From contig JADHLF010000017.1 of the NCBI GenBank assembly GCA_016780825.1, positions 1 through 43,824 on the forward strand: a stretch of 43,824 nucleotides of DNA. The letters run 5' to 3'. Made by a program: the position numbers and the translations under genes. The notes under the pieces were generated by a model, which searched no databases, had not been told where the DNA came from, and saw only the letters and a program-made list of their open reading frames with translations. This document shows, in pieces, positions 23,098-30,333 of this stretch. Every line of letters starts with the position of its first letter. Positions within the stretch are counted from its first letter, which is position 1. This DNA comes from Planktomarina sp. (GTDB lineage: Bacteria > Pseudomonadota > Alphaproteobacteria > Rhodobacterales > Rhodobacteraceae).

Positions 23098-24264
23098 CTA
23101 TTGGAGATCTGAAAAAGCCTCCTGCATGGCTGCAACCGCCCGCGTGACATTGGCGCGCTGCGTGCCGATGTTAAAGCGTAGGAAAGTTTCACCACCTGTG
23201 CCGAAAGTTGGCCCGTGGTTGACGGCGATTTTGGCCCGTTTTTGCACCCGATCGATGGCCTCCTGTAACGGCATGCCCGTGCCAGAGATATCCACCCAGG
23301 CCAGATAGGTCGCCTCAAGAGGCATCGACGTCAAACCGGGAATGGCATTGATCCCAGCGTCGAAAATCTTGCGGTTTTCATCGAGATAGACCAGCAATTC
23401 ATCCACCCATTGCGCCCCTTCTGGCGAATAGGCGGCGGTAATCATATGCAGGCCAAAGGAATTTGGGGACAGTCCGAGCCCCTGCATCCGTTTGGCAAAA
23501 CGGGCGCGCAAATTTGGGTCTGCAATGATAACATTGCCCGAATGCCCCCCCGCGATATTGAAGGTCTTGCTGGCCGCGGTCATCATGATCAGGCGATCTG
23601 AAATTCCGTCAATCAGTGCCATAGGTGTGTGTTTGACCCCGAAGGTCAGGTCGTGGTGAATCTCATCACTGACCAAAAGCAAATCATGTTTGATGCAAAA
23701 TTCTGCCACGTCTTGAAGTTCTGCGCGGCTCCACACCCGCCCGCCTGGATTATGCGGTGAGCAAAGGATGACCATTTTCGCATGGGGCGGCAAGGCGGCG
23801 TCATAACTGTCGAAATCCATCACATAGCGGCCATTGTCTTGCACCAGTGGCAATTCAATCACCTGGCGGTCATTGGCGCGGATCACCTTGGCGAAGGCAT
23901 GATAGACCGGGGTGAACAGGACCACGCCGTCGCCCGGCTGTGTGAATGTATCCACACAAAGCGCCGTACCATTTACCAGCCCATGGGTGGTGAAAATGCC
24001 GCCGCGGGGCACCTCCCAGCCGTGGCGGTGCTTCATCCACCAGGCAATAGCATCGAGATATTTGCTGTCATCGCCAAAATAGCCGTAAATCCCGTGTTCG
24101 GTGAGCTTGGCCAGACTGTCTGCCACCGCCTGTGGCGGACGAAAATCCATATCGGCCACCCACATTGCCAAACCATCGTCCGGTGACACGCCATAGAGGG
24201 GCTGTATCATGTCCCATTTAGAGGAGTGGGTGTTGCGGCGATCAATCAGGGTGTCAAAGGTCAT
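23098..24264 (-). CDS. PatB/MalY-type PLP-dependent C-S lyase
   Basis: A 388-residue fold-type I PLP enzyme of the MalY/PatB branch, whose members cleave cystathionine or other cysteine S-conjugates to a thiol, pyruvate and ammonia. It begins FDTLIDRRNTHSSKWD and has the branch-specific LAMWVADMDFRPPQAV near residue 33. It also has SPHNPGGRVW, VSDEIHHDL, the PLP lysine in TAASKTFNIAGG, and LRFNIGTQRANV near the C-terminus. AGGA lies before the ATG. It stands alone on the minus strand and diverges from def. Whether it works in methionine synthesis or on S-conjugates cannot be told. Confidence 0.9.
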   Translation of the reverse strand: MTFDTLIDRRNTHSSKWDMIQPLYGVSPDDGLAMWVADMDFRPPQAVADSLAKLTEHGIYGYFGDDSKYLDAIAWWMKHRHGWEVPRGGIFTTHGLVNGTALCVDTFTQPGDGVVLFTPVYHAFAKVIRANDRQVIELPLVQDNGRYVMDFDSYDAALPPHAKMVILCSPHNPGGRVWSRAELQDVAEFCIKHDLLLVSDEIHHDLTFGVKHTPMALIDGISDRLIMMTAASKTFNIAGGHSGNVIIADPNLRARFAKRMQGLGLSPNSFGLHMITAAYSPEGAQWVDELLVYLDENRKIFDAGINAIPGLTSMPLEATYLAWVDISGTGMPLQEAIDRVQKRAKIAVNHGPTFGTGGETFLRFNIGTQRANVTRAVAAMQEAFSDLQ

Positions 24265-24369
24265 GTAAAATCCTAATATTTTTCGCGCAGATTACCGTGA
24301 AAAGGTCAAAGATCAAGCGCTGGGCCGGCGATGAGGCGCAAATCACGGAAAGAATCTTTGATGCGGCAA

Positions 24370-24398
24370 TTGCACTGCGGAGCGGCATTGAATATCAC
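24370..24398 (+). promoter_or_regulatory. Candidate promoter of def, predicting a leaderless mRNA
   Basis: TTGCAC (24370-24375) and TATCAC (24393-24398) are spaced by exactly 17 bases. A start six or seven bases after the -10 falls on 24404-24405, and 24405 is the A of the def ATG. No Shine-Dalgarno is visible before that ATG, which agrees with a leaderless transcript. Confidence 0.45.
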
Positions 24399-24404
24399 AC
24401 CGTT

Positions 24405-24926
24405 ATGACCATACGCCCCATAATAATCCATCCCGATCCGCGCTTGAAAAAGACGGCTGCCCCGATTGCTGAGGTGACACCCGCAATTGAGCGTTTGGCG
24501 GAGGATATGCTTGAAACCATGTATGATGCACCAGGCATCGGGTTGGCTGCGCCGCAAATCGGCGTGATGAGCCGCGTGTTCGTCATGGATTGCGTGAAAG
24601 AGGAAGGGGCCGCACCGGCGCCGATGGTTCTGTTGAATCCGGTCATCACCTGGGTCTCTGAGGCGTTGAGCACCTATGAGGAGGGCTGCCTGTCCATTCC
24701 AGAGCACTATGGCGATGTCGAACGGCCTGCCGAAATTGACATGCAATGGATGGGTCTGGACGGGAAAACCCATGCGCAAAGATTCGATGGGCTTTGGGCC
24801 ACTTGCGCGCAGCATGAGCTGGATCACCTAAACGGCAAGCTGTTCATTGACTACCTCAAACCGATGCGCCGCCAACTCATCACCCGCAAGATGCAGAAAT
24901 TTAAACGCGAGCAGGCCCGTTCATGA
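24405..24926 (+). CDS. def: Peptide deformylase
   Basis: A 173-residue cytoplasmic metalloenzyme removing the formyl group from new proteins. All three signature motifs are intact: GIGLAAPQIG at 44-53, EEGCLS with the metal-binding C95, and HELDH at 137-141 with the two His ligands and the catalytic E138. The ATG at 24405 gives the usual N-terminus (TIRPIIIHPDPRLKK); the frame is open further upstream but without a better start. A related gene lacking key residues and then fmt follow with overlaps, forming a formyl-cycle operon. Confidence 0.97.
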   Translation: MTIRPIIIHPDPRLKKTAAPIAEVTPAIERLAEDMLETMYDAPGIGLAAPQIGVMSRVFVMDCVKEEGAAPAPMVLLNPVITWVSEALSTYEEGCLSIPEHYGDVERPAEIDMQWMGLDGKTHAQRFDGLWATCAQHELDHLNGKLFIDYLKPMRRQLITRKMQKFKREQARS

Positions 24927-25417
24927 GCCGAACCATTGTGCCTTGGCCGCACCCTTGCCTGCGACGGCCCGCAGACCCGGTTGCGAAAATCACGCCCGAA
25001 ATTGAAGATATCTGGCGCGATATGATTGCGGTGATGGAAGCCATGCCAGGCGTCGGTTTGGCCGCGCCGCAATTGGGCATTGGTTTGCGCTTGGCGGTGG
25101 TGGATGCCTCTTCGGCACGCGGAGAGGCCCTGCGTATGGCCAATCCTGAAATATTGCATGTCTCTGCCAAGCTTGAGATCAGCGAAGAGGCCAGCCCGAA
25201 TTTGCCCTATGTCTCGGCTCAGATCCATCGCCCACGCGGGGTGACGGTGCGCTATATGGACGAGGCGGGCGCTTGGCAGGAAAAAGATCTGGTTGGCCTT
25301 TGGGCTCGCTCGATGCTCCATCAGGTCGATCACCTCAATGGGCGGATGTATTTTGACAATCTCTCCAAGCTCAAGCGCGATATGCTGATCAAAAAGGCGC
25401 GAAAACTATGCGCGTAG
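24923..25417 (+). CDS. Deformylase-like protein without catalytic residues
   Basis: A 164-residue paralogue of peptide deformylase. The fold motifs remain: GVGLAAPQLG at 43-52 and the C-terminal helix with HxxxH. But the EGCLS motif has become EEASPNLP, putting Ser91 where the metal-binding Cys should be, and HELDH has become H133-Q134-V-D-H137, with Gln for the catalytic Glu. By knowledge of the family it should not deformylate. It overlaps def upstream (ATGA) and fmt downstream (10 bases), so it is co-expressed with both. It might bind ribosomes, nascent chains or Def itself, or have another activity. The coding frame is intact, so this is not a decaying gene. Confidence 0.9.
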   Translation: MSRTIVPWPHPCLRRPADPVAKITPEIEDIWRDMIAVMEAMPGVGLAAPQLGIGLRLAVVDASSARGEALRMANPEILHVSAKLEISEEASPNLPYVSAQIHRPRGVTVRYMDEAGAWQEKDLVGLWARSMLHQVDHLNGRMYFDNLSKLKRDMLIKKARKLCA

Positions 25418-26307
25418 TCTTTATGGGCACGCCTGAATTTTCGGTCGCCGCTTTGCAGGCCTTGGCTGAAGCGGGGCATGAGATCGCAGCCGTCTACAGC
25501 CAGCCGCCGCGCAAATCTGGCCGGGGGCAAAAACTTCGTCCGTCTCCCGTGCAGGCCTATGCTGAAGGCCGAGGCTGGCCCGTGTTCACGCCCAATTCCT
25601 TCCGCGATCCGGCAGAACTCGTCAAGTTTGCGGCACTCGAGGCTGATATCGCCGTGGTGGTGGCTTATGGGTTGATCTTGCCACAAGCCCTATTGGACGC
25701 ACCGCGCTTTGGATGTTTGAACATTCACGCCAGCCTGCTGCCGCGGTGGCGCGGTGCTGCGCCGATCCATCGCGCAATCATGGCCGGGGATGCGCAGACT
25801 GGGGTGTGTATTATGCAGATGGATGCGGGTCTGGACACCGGGCCTGTGCGCCTGCGCCGTAGCCTCGATATTGCGCCGCAAGAGACCACCGCCGAGCTGC
25901 ATGATCGCCTATCGGCGCTGGGCGCTGCGGCGATTGTGGATGTTTTGGCCGATTTGCAGGGGCACCCGCCCGAAGCACAGCCCGATCTGGGCATCTGCTA
26001 TGCACAGAAAATTGACAAATCCGAGGCGCGTATCGACTGGAGCCGGCCGGCGCGTGAGGTGGACCGGCAAATTCGCGGGCTTTCTCCTTTCCCGGGTGCT
26101 TGGTGTGAACTGGCGGGAAAACGGATAAAACTTTTGGCCTGCCATATGGGTCAAGGCTCTGGTGCGCCGGGGCAGGTGCTTGCAGGGGGTGAAGTGGCCT
26201 GCGGTCAGGGCTCGGTGATCATCACACGGGTGCAGCTGGCGGGCAAAACTGCGCAAACCACCGCTGAGTTTCTACAAGGCCATGCGCTGCCCGAACAGCT
26301 CACCTAA
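25408..26307 (+). CDS. fmt: Methionyl-tRNA formyltransferase
   Basis: A 299-residue enzyme that formylates initiator Met-tRNA with 10-formyl-tetrahydrofolate. The N-terminus MRVVFMGTPEFSVAAL, the loop QPPRKSGRGQKL, and the catalytic region LNIHASLLPRWRGAAPIHRA with N, H and (further on) D in MQMDAGLDTGPV are all present. The C-terminal OB-type domain starts near residue 205 (ARIDWSRPAREVDRQIRG, PFPGAWCEL). It starts inside the end of the deformylase-like gene, and its stop overlaps the stop of a small gene on the other strand. Confidence 0.97.
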   Translation: MRVVFMGTPEFSVAALQALAEAGHEIAAVYSQPPRKSGRGQKLRPSPVQAYAEGRGWPVFTPNSFRDPAELVKFAALEADIAVVVAYGLILPQALLDAPRFGCLNIHASLLPRWRGAAPIHRAIMAGDAQTGVCIMQMDAGLDTGPVRLRRSLDIAPQETTAELHDRLSALGAAAIVDVLADLQGHPPEAQPDLGICYAQKIDKSEARIDWSRPAREVDRQIRGLSPFPGAWCELAGKRIKLLACHMGQGSGAPGQVLAGGEVACGQGSVIITRVQLAGKTAQTTAEFLQGHALPEQLT

Positions 26308-26540
26308 GCCCACCGGATCAGGCCGATAATCGCGGAGCCGGCGTAGAAGGCCTGAAGCAGCAAAAAGGTCCAGCGATGGTCAATGATGGCCCAGGCGGCA
26401 AAGAGGCTGGCTGATATGAACAGCAATGAAAACCCGAGGATCTCATTGCCCGTATTCGAGGCGATGAGCAAGGCGTAGATCATCGCCAAAACGGATCCAG
26501 AAACTTCAAAAATGGAGGTGAGCTTGCGTTTCTTATCCAC
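26304..26540 (-). CDS. Small three-helix membrane protein
   Basis: A 78-residue protein: a basic N-terminus (MDKKRKLTS), then three hydrophobic segments at about 12-30 (SGSVLAMIYALLIAS), 32-50 (EILGFSLLFISASLFAAWAI) and 55-75 (WTFLLLQAFYAGSAIIGLI). It resembles the small uncharacterised inner-membrane proteins of roughly 80 residues found in many proteobacteria. The start is GTG at 26540 with a weak GGGCAGAAAG upstream. It follows rnhA on the same strand after 23 bases and ends overlapping the fmt stop. The function is unknown. Confidence 0.7.
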   Translation of the reverse strand: MDKKRKLTSIFEVSGSVLAMIYALLIASNTGNEILGFSLLFISASLFAAWAIIDHRWTFLLLQAFYAGSAIIGLIRWA

Positions 26541-26563
26541 TGTGTGCTTTCTGCCCTGCGGGC

Positions 26564-27016
26564 TTAGTCCTTGAAAGGCGCCATGCCGGCGCGGGCCAAT
26601 TCATCGGCCAATTCGTTCTGAGGATGCCCTGCATGGCCCTTGACCCATTCCCAAGTGACTTGATGCCGGGCTTGGGCAGCATCCAGTTGTTTCCAAAGGT
26701 CTTCATTCTTGACCGGCTTTTTTGCTGCGGTTTTCCAGCCGTTTTTCTTCCAGCCGAAAATCCATTTGGTCACGCCATCTTTGACGTAAACGCTGTCGGT
26801 CACGATTGTGATGGCCGAGCGCCGCGACAAGGCTTCAAGGGCGGAAATGGCCGCCATGAGCTCCATACGATTGTTGGTGGTCTCTTTTGCCCCGCCTTTG
26901 AGTTCGCGCTGTTTGGTCACAATTTCGCCCGCTTTGGCCTGCAGCACCACACCCCAGCCGCCCGGGCCGGGATTGCCACTGCAGGCCCCATCGGTATAGG
27001 CGATCAGATCATGCAT
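26564..27016 (-). CDS. rnhA: Ribonuclease HI
   Basis: A 150-residue RNase HI that cuts the RNA strand of RNA-DNA hybrids. The active-site carboxylates are visible: D9 in YTDGACSGNPGPGGWG, Glu in NNRMELMAAI, Asp in VTDSVYVKDG and the last Asp in NELADELARAG, plus the flexible-loop His in KGHAGHPQNE. The basic handle (KKNGWKTAAKKPVKN) is present. The gene overlaps the methyltransferase gene upstream by eight bases, in an operon with ispH. Confidence 0.97.
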   Translation of the reverse strand: MHDLIAYTDGACSGNPGPGGWGVVLQAKAGEIVTKQRELKGGAKETTNNRMELMAAISALEALSRRSAITIVTDSVYVKDGVTKWIFGWKKNGWKTAAKKPVKNEDLWKQLDAAQARHQVTWEWVKGHAGHPQNELADELARAGMAPFKD

Positions 27017-27596
27017 GGGCGGTCATCATGATGAAGGGCTCCACATCTCCGGCGAGCCCTTTTTCCTGCCCCTCGCGCTGGAAGGTGAGGGTGAAGACGG
27101 CTTGCGCCAAAATATCCTTCAGCTCTTGGGCGGTGTAATAGGTATAAAAACGCCCCAGCGCATCGCGTTTCTCACCGGTGCCAAGCTTCATGGCGAGGTG
27201 AAAGATACCCCCAGGATGCAGCGCCGCATGGCAGGCTTGAATATGGCGCTTGAAATCAGCGCGCTTGGCGTGCAGCAGCGAAAAATTGGCATAAATGCCA
27301 TGGTAGGTGGCCTGCGATGGCAAGTCGTCAAATGTGGCTTGCCGGGCTGTCACGCCGGGGTGTTGGCTGGCGGCGGCAACCATCTCAGCGCTGCCGTCAA
27401 GGGCGTCCACATCAAAGCCATGGCGCGCCATTTCCGCAGCGGCCAGACCTGGACCACAGCCCAAATCCAAAATCCGCCCGCCCTCTGGGATGGCTTTGAT
27501 GAAGGCCAAGAGTGATTTGCTGGGCGGGGCTTGGGTCAGCCGCAGATAGTCTTCAATTTTTGCGTCATAGACGGCGAGGGTTTTCGCATCAGTCAT
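27009..27596 (-). CDS. Class I SAM-dependent methyltransferase
   Basis: A 195-residue methyltransferase. Motif I is ILDLGCGPGLAAAEMARHG at about residues 43-61, followed by the acidic residue in VDALDGSAEM, then YHGIYANFSLLH (post-II) and LHPGGIFHLAMKLG. The Tyr-rich RFYTYYTAQEL is like methyltransferases of the tellurite-resistance/ubiquinone type, but the substrate is not evident. It is overlapped by ispH upstream and rnhA downstream, so it shares their transcript. Confidence 0.87.
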   Translation of the reverse strand: MTDAKTLAVYDAKIEDYLRLTQAPPSKSLLAFIKAIPEGGRILDLGCGPGLAAAEMARHGFDVDALDGSAEMVAAASQHPGVTARQATFDDLPSQATYHGIYANFSLLHAKRADFKRHIQACHAALHPGGIFHLAMKLGTGEKRDALGRFYTYYTAQELKDILAQAVFTLTFQREGQEKGLAGDVEPFIMMTAHA

Positions 27597-28554
27597 GAGG
27601 GGGCGCTCCGACCTCCCGCAGGACGCGCGGCACTTTGAAACTGACGTTTTCTGTTGCGGTCTCTACCGTTTCGATTGTGACCGTATAATGGGCCGAGAAG
27701 GCGTCGATCACCTCTTGGATCAAGACATCTGGCGCAGAGGCGCCGGCGGTGATGCCGATGGTCTTGATCCCATCTAAGGCGCGCCAGTCGATATCTGTGG
27801 CGCGCTGCACCAATTGCGTATAGCTGCATCCGGCGCGCGAGGCGACTTCGACCAAACGCTTGGAATTGGAAGAATTGGGAGCCCCGACCACCAAAAGCGC
27901 CTCGCAGAGCGGGGCAATGGCTTTGACGGCCTCTTGGCGATTTGTCGTGGCGTAGCAGATGTCTTCTTTATGCGGCCCAACAATATTGGGAAAGCGGCGT
28001 TGCAGGGCTGCGACAACCCCCGCTGTATCATCGACCGAGAGGGTGGTTTGGGTGATATAGGCCAGTTGATTTGGATCACGCACGTTGACGGTTTCAACAT
28101 CCGCTTCGCTCTCCACCAACAGCACTTCACCTTCGGGCAGCTGTCCCATGGTGCCAATGGTTTCGGGGTGGCCTGCGTGGCCGATCATGATCATCTGAAG
28201 GCCGTTCGCACTGTGACGTTCTGCTTCGATGTGAACCTTGCTGACCAATGGGCAGGTGGCATCGACATAGATCATATTGCGGGCCTGCGCGGCGCTTGGG
28301 ACGGATTTCGGCACCCCATGCGCCGAAAAAATCACCGGCCGATCATTGGGACATTCGTCCAGCTCTTGCACAAATACAGCCCCCTGCGCGCGCAGAGAGT
28401 CCACGACAAATTTATTGTGCACAATCTCATGGCGCACATAGACCGGCGCGCCCCATTTTTGCAGAGCCATTTCGACGATTTTTATGGCGCGATCTACACC
28501 CGCGCAAAACCCTCTTGGCGCGGCGAGATATAGTTTGAGCTCAGATTTTGTCAT
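27589..28554 (-). CDS. ispH: 4-hydroxy-3-methylbut-2-enyl diphosphate reductase
   Basis: A 321-residue iron-sulfur enzyme, the last step of the MEP route to IPP and DMAPP. The three cluster cysteines lie in PRGFCAGVDRAI (C17), DATCPLVSKVH and EDICYATTNRQEAV. Substrate residues appear in HEIVHNKFVV, FSAHGVPKSV, GHAGHPETIG, TQTTLSVDDT and GAPNSSNSKRLVEVA. The family's typical length and order are kept. It leads the ispH-methyltransferase-rnhA operon; AAGGA precedes the ATG. Confidence 0.97.
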   Translation of the reverse strand: MTKSELKLYLAAPRGFCAGVDRAIKIVEMALQKWGAPVYVRHEIVHNKFVVDSLRAQGAVFVQELDECPNDRPVIFSAHGVPKSVPSAAQARNMIYVDATCPLVSKVHIEAERHSANGLQMIMIGHAGHPETIGTMGQLPEGEVLLVESEADVETVNVRDPNQLAYITQTTLSVDDTAGVVAALQRRFPNIVGPHKEDICYATTNRQEAVKAIAPLCEALLVVGAPNSSNSKRLVEVASRAGCSYTQLVQRATDIDWRALDGIKTIGITAGASAPDVLIQEVIDAFSAHYTVTIETVETATENVSFKVPRVLREVGAPPHD

Positions 28555-28618
28555 GGCAGAGATCCTTTGCTCGGCACGCTAAATGTGCCGAGCCAGATCG
28601 TCCAGAGCTTGAGGCGAA

Positions 28619-29185
28619 TTATTCGGCTTCCGCCGGCGCCACAAAGTCATCGGTTTCGCGCGCTGGGCGACCGATGACGTCACGCAACGCATCCAATTCG
28701 ATGAAATTGTCGCATTGGCGACGCAATTCATCGGCAATCATCGGAGGCTGGCTGCGAATTGTGGAGACCACGGACACGCGGACGCCCTGGCGTTGCACGC
28801 TTTCGACCATAGGCCGGAAGTCACCATCGCCGGAGAAGAGCACGATATGATCAACATGTGGCGCCAGTTCCATGGCGTTTACTGTCAACTCGATATCCAT
28901 GTTGCCCTTGATTTTCCGGCGGCCTTGGCTGTCGGTAAATTCTTTTGCAGCTTTGGTGACCATGGTGAAGCCGTTGTAATTCAGCCAATCCACCAAGGGT
29001 CGAATCGGAGAGTATTCGTCATTCTCCAAAAGCGCGGTGTAGTAAAATGCGCGCAGCAATTTTCCACGGCTTGTGAATTCTTGGCGCAGCAGCTTGTAGT
29101 CGATGTCGAAGCCCAAGGCTTTCGCGGCGGCGTATAGATTTGAGCCATCAATAAAAAGCGCCAAGCGCTCGTCGCGGTAAAACAT
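28619..29185 (-). CDS. NYN-domain (LabA/DUF88-like) protein
   Basis: A 188-residue protein with a NYN/PIN-like domain. The acidic residues expected to bind metal appear in LALFIDGSNLYAAAK near residue 14, KGNMDIELTVNAMEL near 94-108 and VLFSGDGDFRPMVESVQ near 115-131, the last being the most typical stretch. By family these are predicted RNA-directed nucleases, but few have been tested. AAGGATAT lies before the ATG. It diverges from folK and sits 64 bases upstream of ispH on the same strand. Confidence 0.9.
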   Translation of the reverse strand: MFYRDERLALFIDGSNLYAAAKALGFDIDYKLLRQEFTSRGKLLRAFYYTALLENDEYSPIRPLVDWLNYNGFTMVTKAAKEFTDSQGRRKIKGNMDIELTVNAMELAPHVDHIVLFSGDGDFRPMVESVQRQGVRVSVVSTIRSQPPMIADELRRQCDNFIELDALRDVIGRPARETDDFVAPAEAE

Positions 29186-29278
29186 ACCAAATATATCCTT
29201 TTTAAGTGCCGAATACCGCGAGGTGAGTAAGTTGCGGCCTAGGCTTTTTTAAGATAGTTATTAAAATAGCTTATGTAA

Positions 29279-29872
29279 ATGACACCCATGCAAAATAAAA
29301 TAAAAACCCAGCAAAAAACAATGTTGGTCGCCCTGGGCGGCAATTTAGAGTCTGAATTGGGCCCGCCACATGTGACTTTGGGTTATGCCTTGGCGTCACT
29401 TCGATTAATGACCAACAGTCTCCTGCGAAAAAGTAAATATTTCGTTACTCCCTGTTTTCCGGTTGGATATGGGCCGGATTACGTCAATGCGGCGGTTTCT
29501 TTTCAGTTTATGGGCGAATCACATGAGTTATTGGCAATTTTGCATCGCATCGAAGCCAATTTCGGCCGGCACAGAGCCCAGCGATGGGGCGGTCGGGTTT
29601 TGGATCTGGATTTACTGGCCTTTGGGGATGAAATCGCGCCATCTGTCGATGTCTATGAGGCGTGGCGCGACAAGCCCCTGCCCGACCAGATGTCTCAAAC
29701 CCCACATGAGTTGATCCTACCGCATCCGCGAATGCAGGATAGAGCCTTTGTTTTAGGGCCGCTGATGGATGTCGCACCTGATTGGCGTCATCCAATATCA
29801 GGTCTGACCGTGCGCCAGATGTTTGAGCGTTTGCCTGCCGAAGACCGCGCGGCCCTCAAGCCATTGCCCTAG
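29279..29872 (+). CDS. folK: 2-amino-4-hydroxy-6-hydroxymethyldihydropteridine pyrophosphokinase
   Basis: A 197-residue HPPK of folate synthesis. It shows ALGGNLES, SKYFVTPCFPVGYGPDYVNAAV, the ATP/pterin motif RRIE-like LHRIEANFGRHRAQRWGGRVLDLDLLAFG, and LPHPRMQDRAFVLGPLMDVAP. The first ATG (29279) is chosen, but no Shine-Dalgarno precedes it or the later in-frame ATGs at 29288 and 29321, so the start is uncertain. The upstream sequence is AT-rich with runs that could be a -10 close to the start, so a short or absent leader is possible. Confidence 0.92.
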   Translation: MTPMQNKIKTQQKTMLVALGGNLESELGPPHVTLGYALASLRLMTNSLLRKSKYFVTPCFPVGYGPDYVNAAVSFQFMGESHELLAILHRIEANFGRHRAQRWGGRVLDLDLLAFGDEIAPSVDVYEAWRDKPLPDQMSQTPHELILPHPRMQDRAFVLGPLMDVAPDWRHPISGLTVRQMFERLPAEDRAALKPLP

Positions 29873-29906
29873 CGGCGGGCCGGTGGTGTGCATGGGCGAT
29901 TCACCC

Positions 29907-29935
29907 TTGCGTTTCTTGGCATTCGCTCCTAAATA
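29907..29935 (+). promoter_or_regulatory. Candidate promoter of rpoZ
   Basis: TTGCGT (29907-29912) and TAAATA (29930-29935) are separated by 17 bases, in the gap between folK and rpoZ. Transcription would begin about 25 bases before the rpoZ ATG, leaving room for the visible TAGGAGA ribosome binding site. The match is moderate. Confidence 0.35.
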
Positions 29936-29967
29936 GCGAACTTCATCACAGGTGTAGGAGATCAGAC

Positions 29968-30321
29968 ATGGCGCGTGTCACAGTTGAAGATTGTGTAGAC
30001 AAGGTTCCAAATCGTTTTGATCTGGTCATGCTGGCGGCCCATCGGGCGCGCGAGATTGCCAGCGGGTCTCCTGTGACTGTGGATCGCGACAACGACAAGA
30101 ACCCTGTCGTTTCGCTGCGTGAAATCGCCGACGAAACCCAACGTGTTGATGATTTGCTTGAGCGGCTTATCGAAAGCAATCAAACTCAAATCGAAGTTGA
30201 CGAGCCTGAGGAAGATTCCATGGCTTTGTTGATGGGCGGAGAGCCGGATAAGCCGGCCGAAGATGATTTGAACGATGAAAAATTGCTTCGTGCTTTGATG
30301 GAAGCTCAAGGCCAACCTTAA
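29968..30321 (+). CDS. rpoZ: RNA polymerase omega subunit
   Basis: A 117-residue omega subunit, which helps assemble RNA polymerase and is part of the ppGpp site in proteobacteria. The N-terminal motif MARVTVEDCVDKVPNRFDLVMLAAHRAREIASG is typical. The C-terminal part is acidic (DEPEEDSMALLMGGEPDKPAEDDLNDE), as in alphaproteobacteria. It is followed after 12 bases by the ppGpp synthetase/hydrolase gene, the widely conserved pairing. Confidence 0.97.
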   Translation: MARVTVEDCVDKVPNRFDLVMLAAHRAREIASGSPVTVDRDNDKNPVVSLREIADETQRVDDLLERLIESNQTQIEVDEPEEDSMALLMGGEPDKPAEDDLNDEKLLRALMEAQGQP

Positions 30322-30333
30322 GGAAATACAGGC

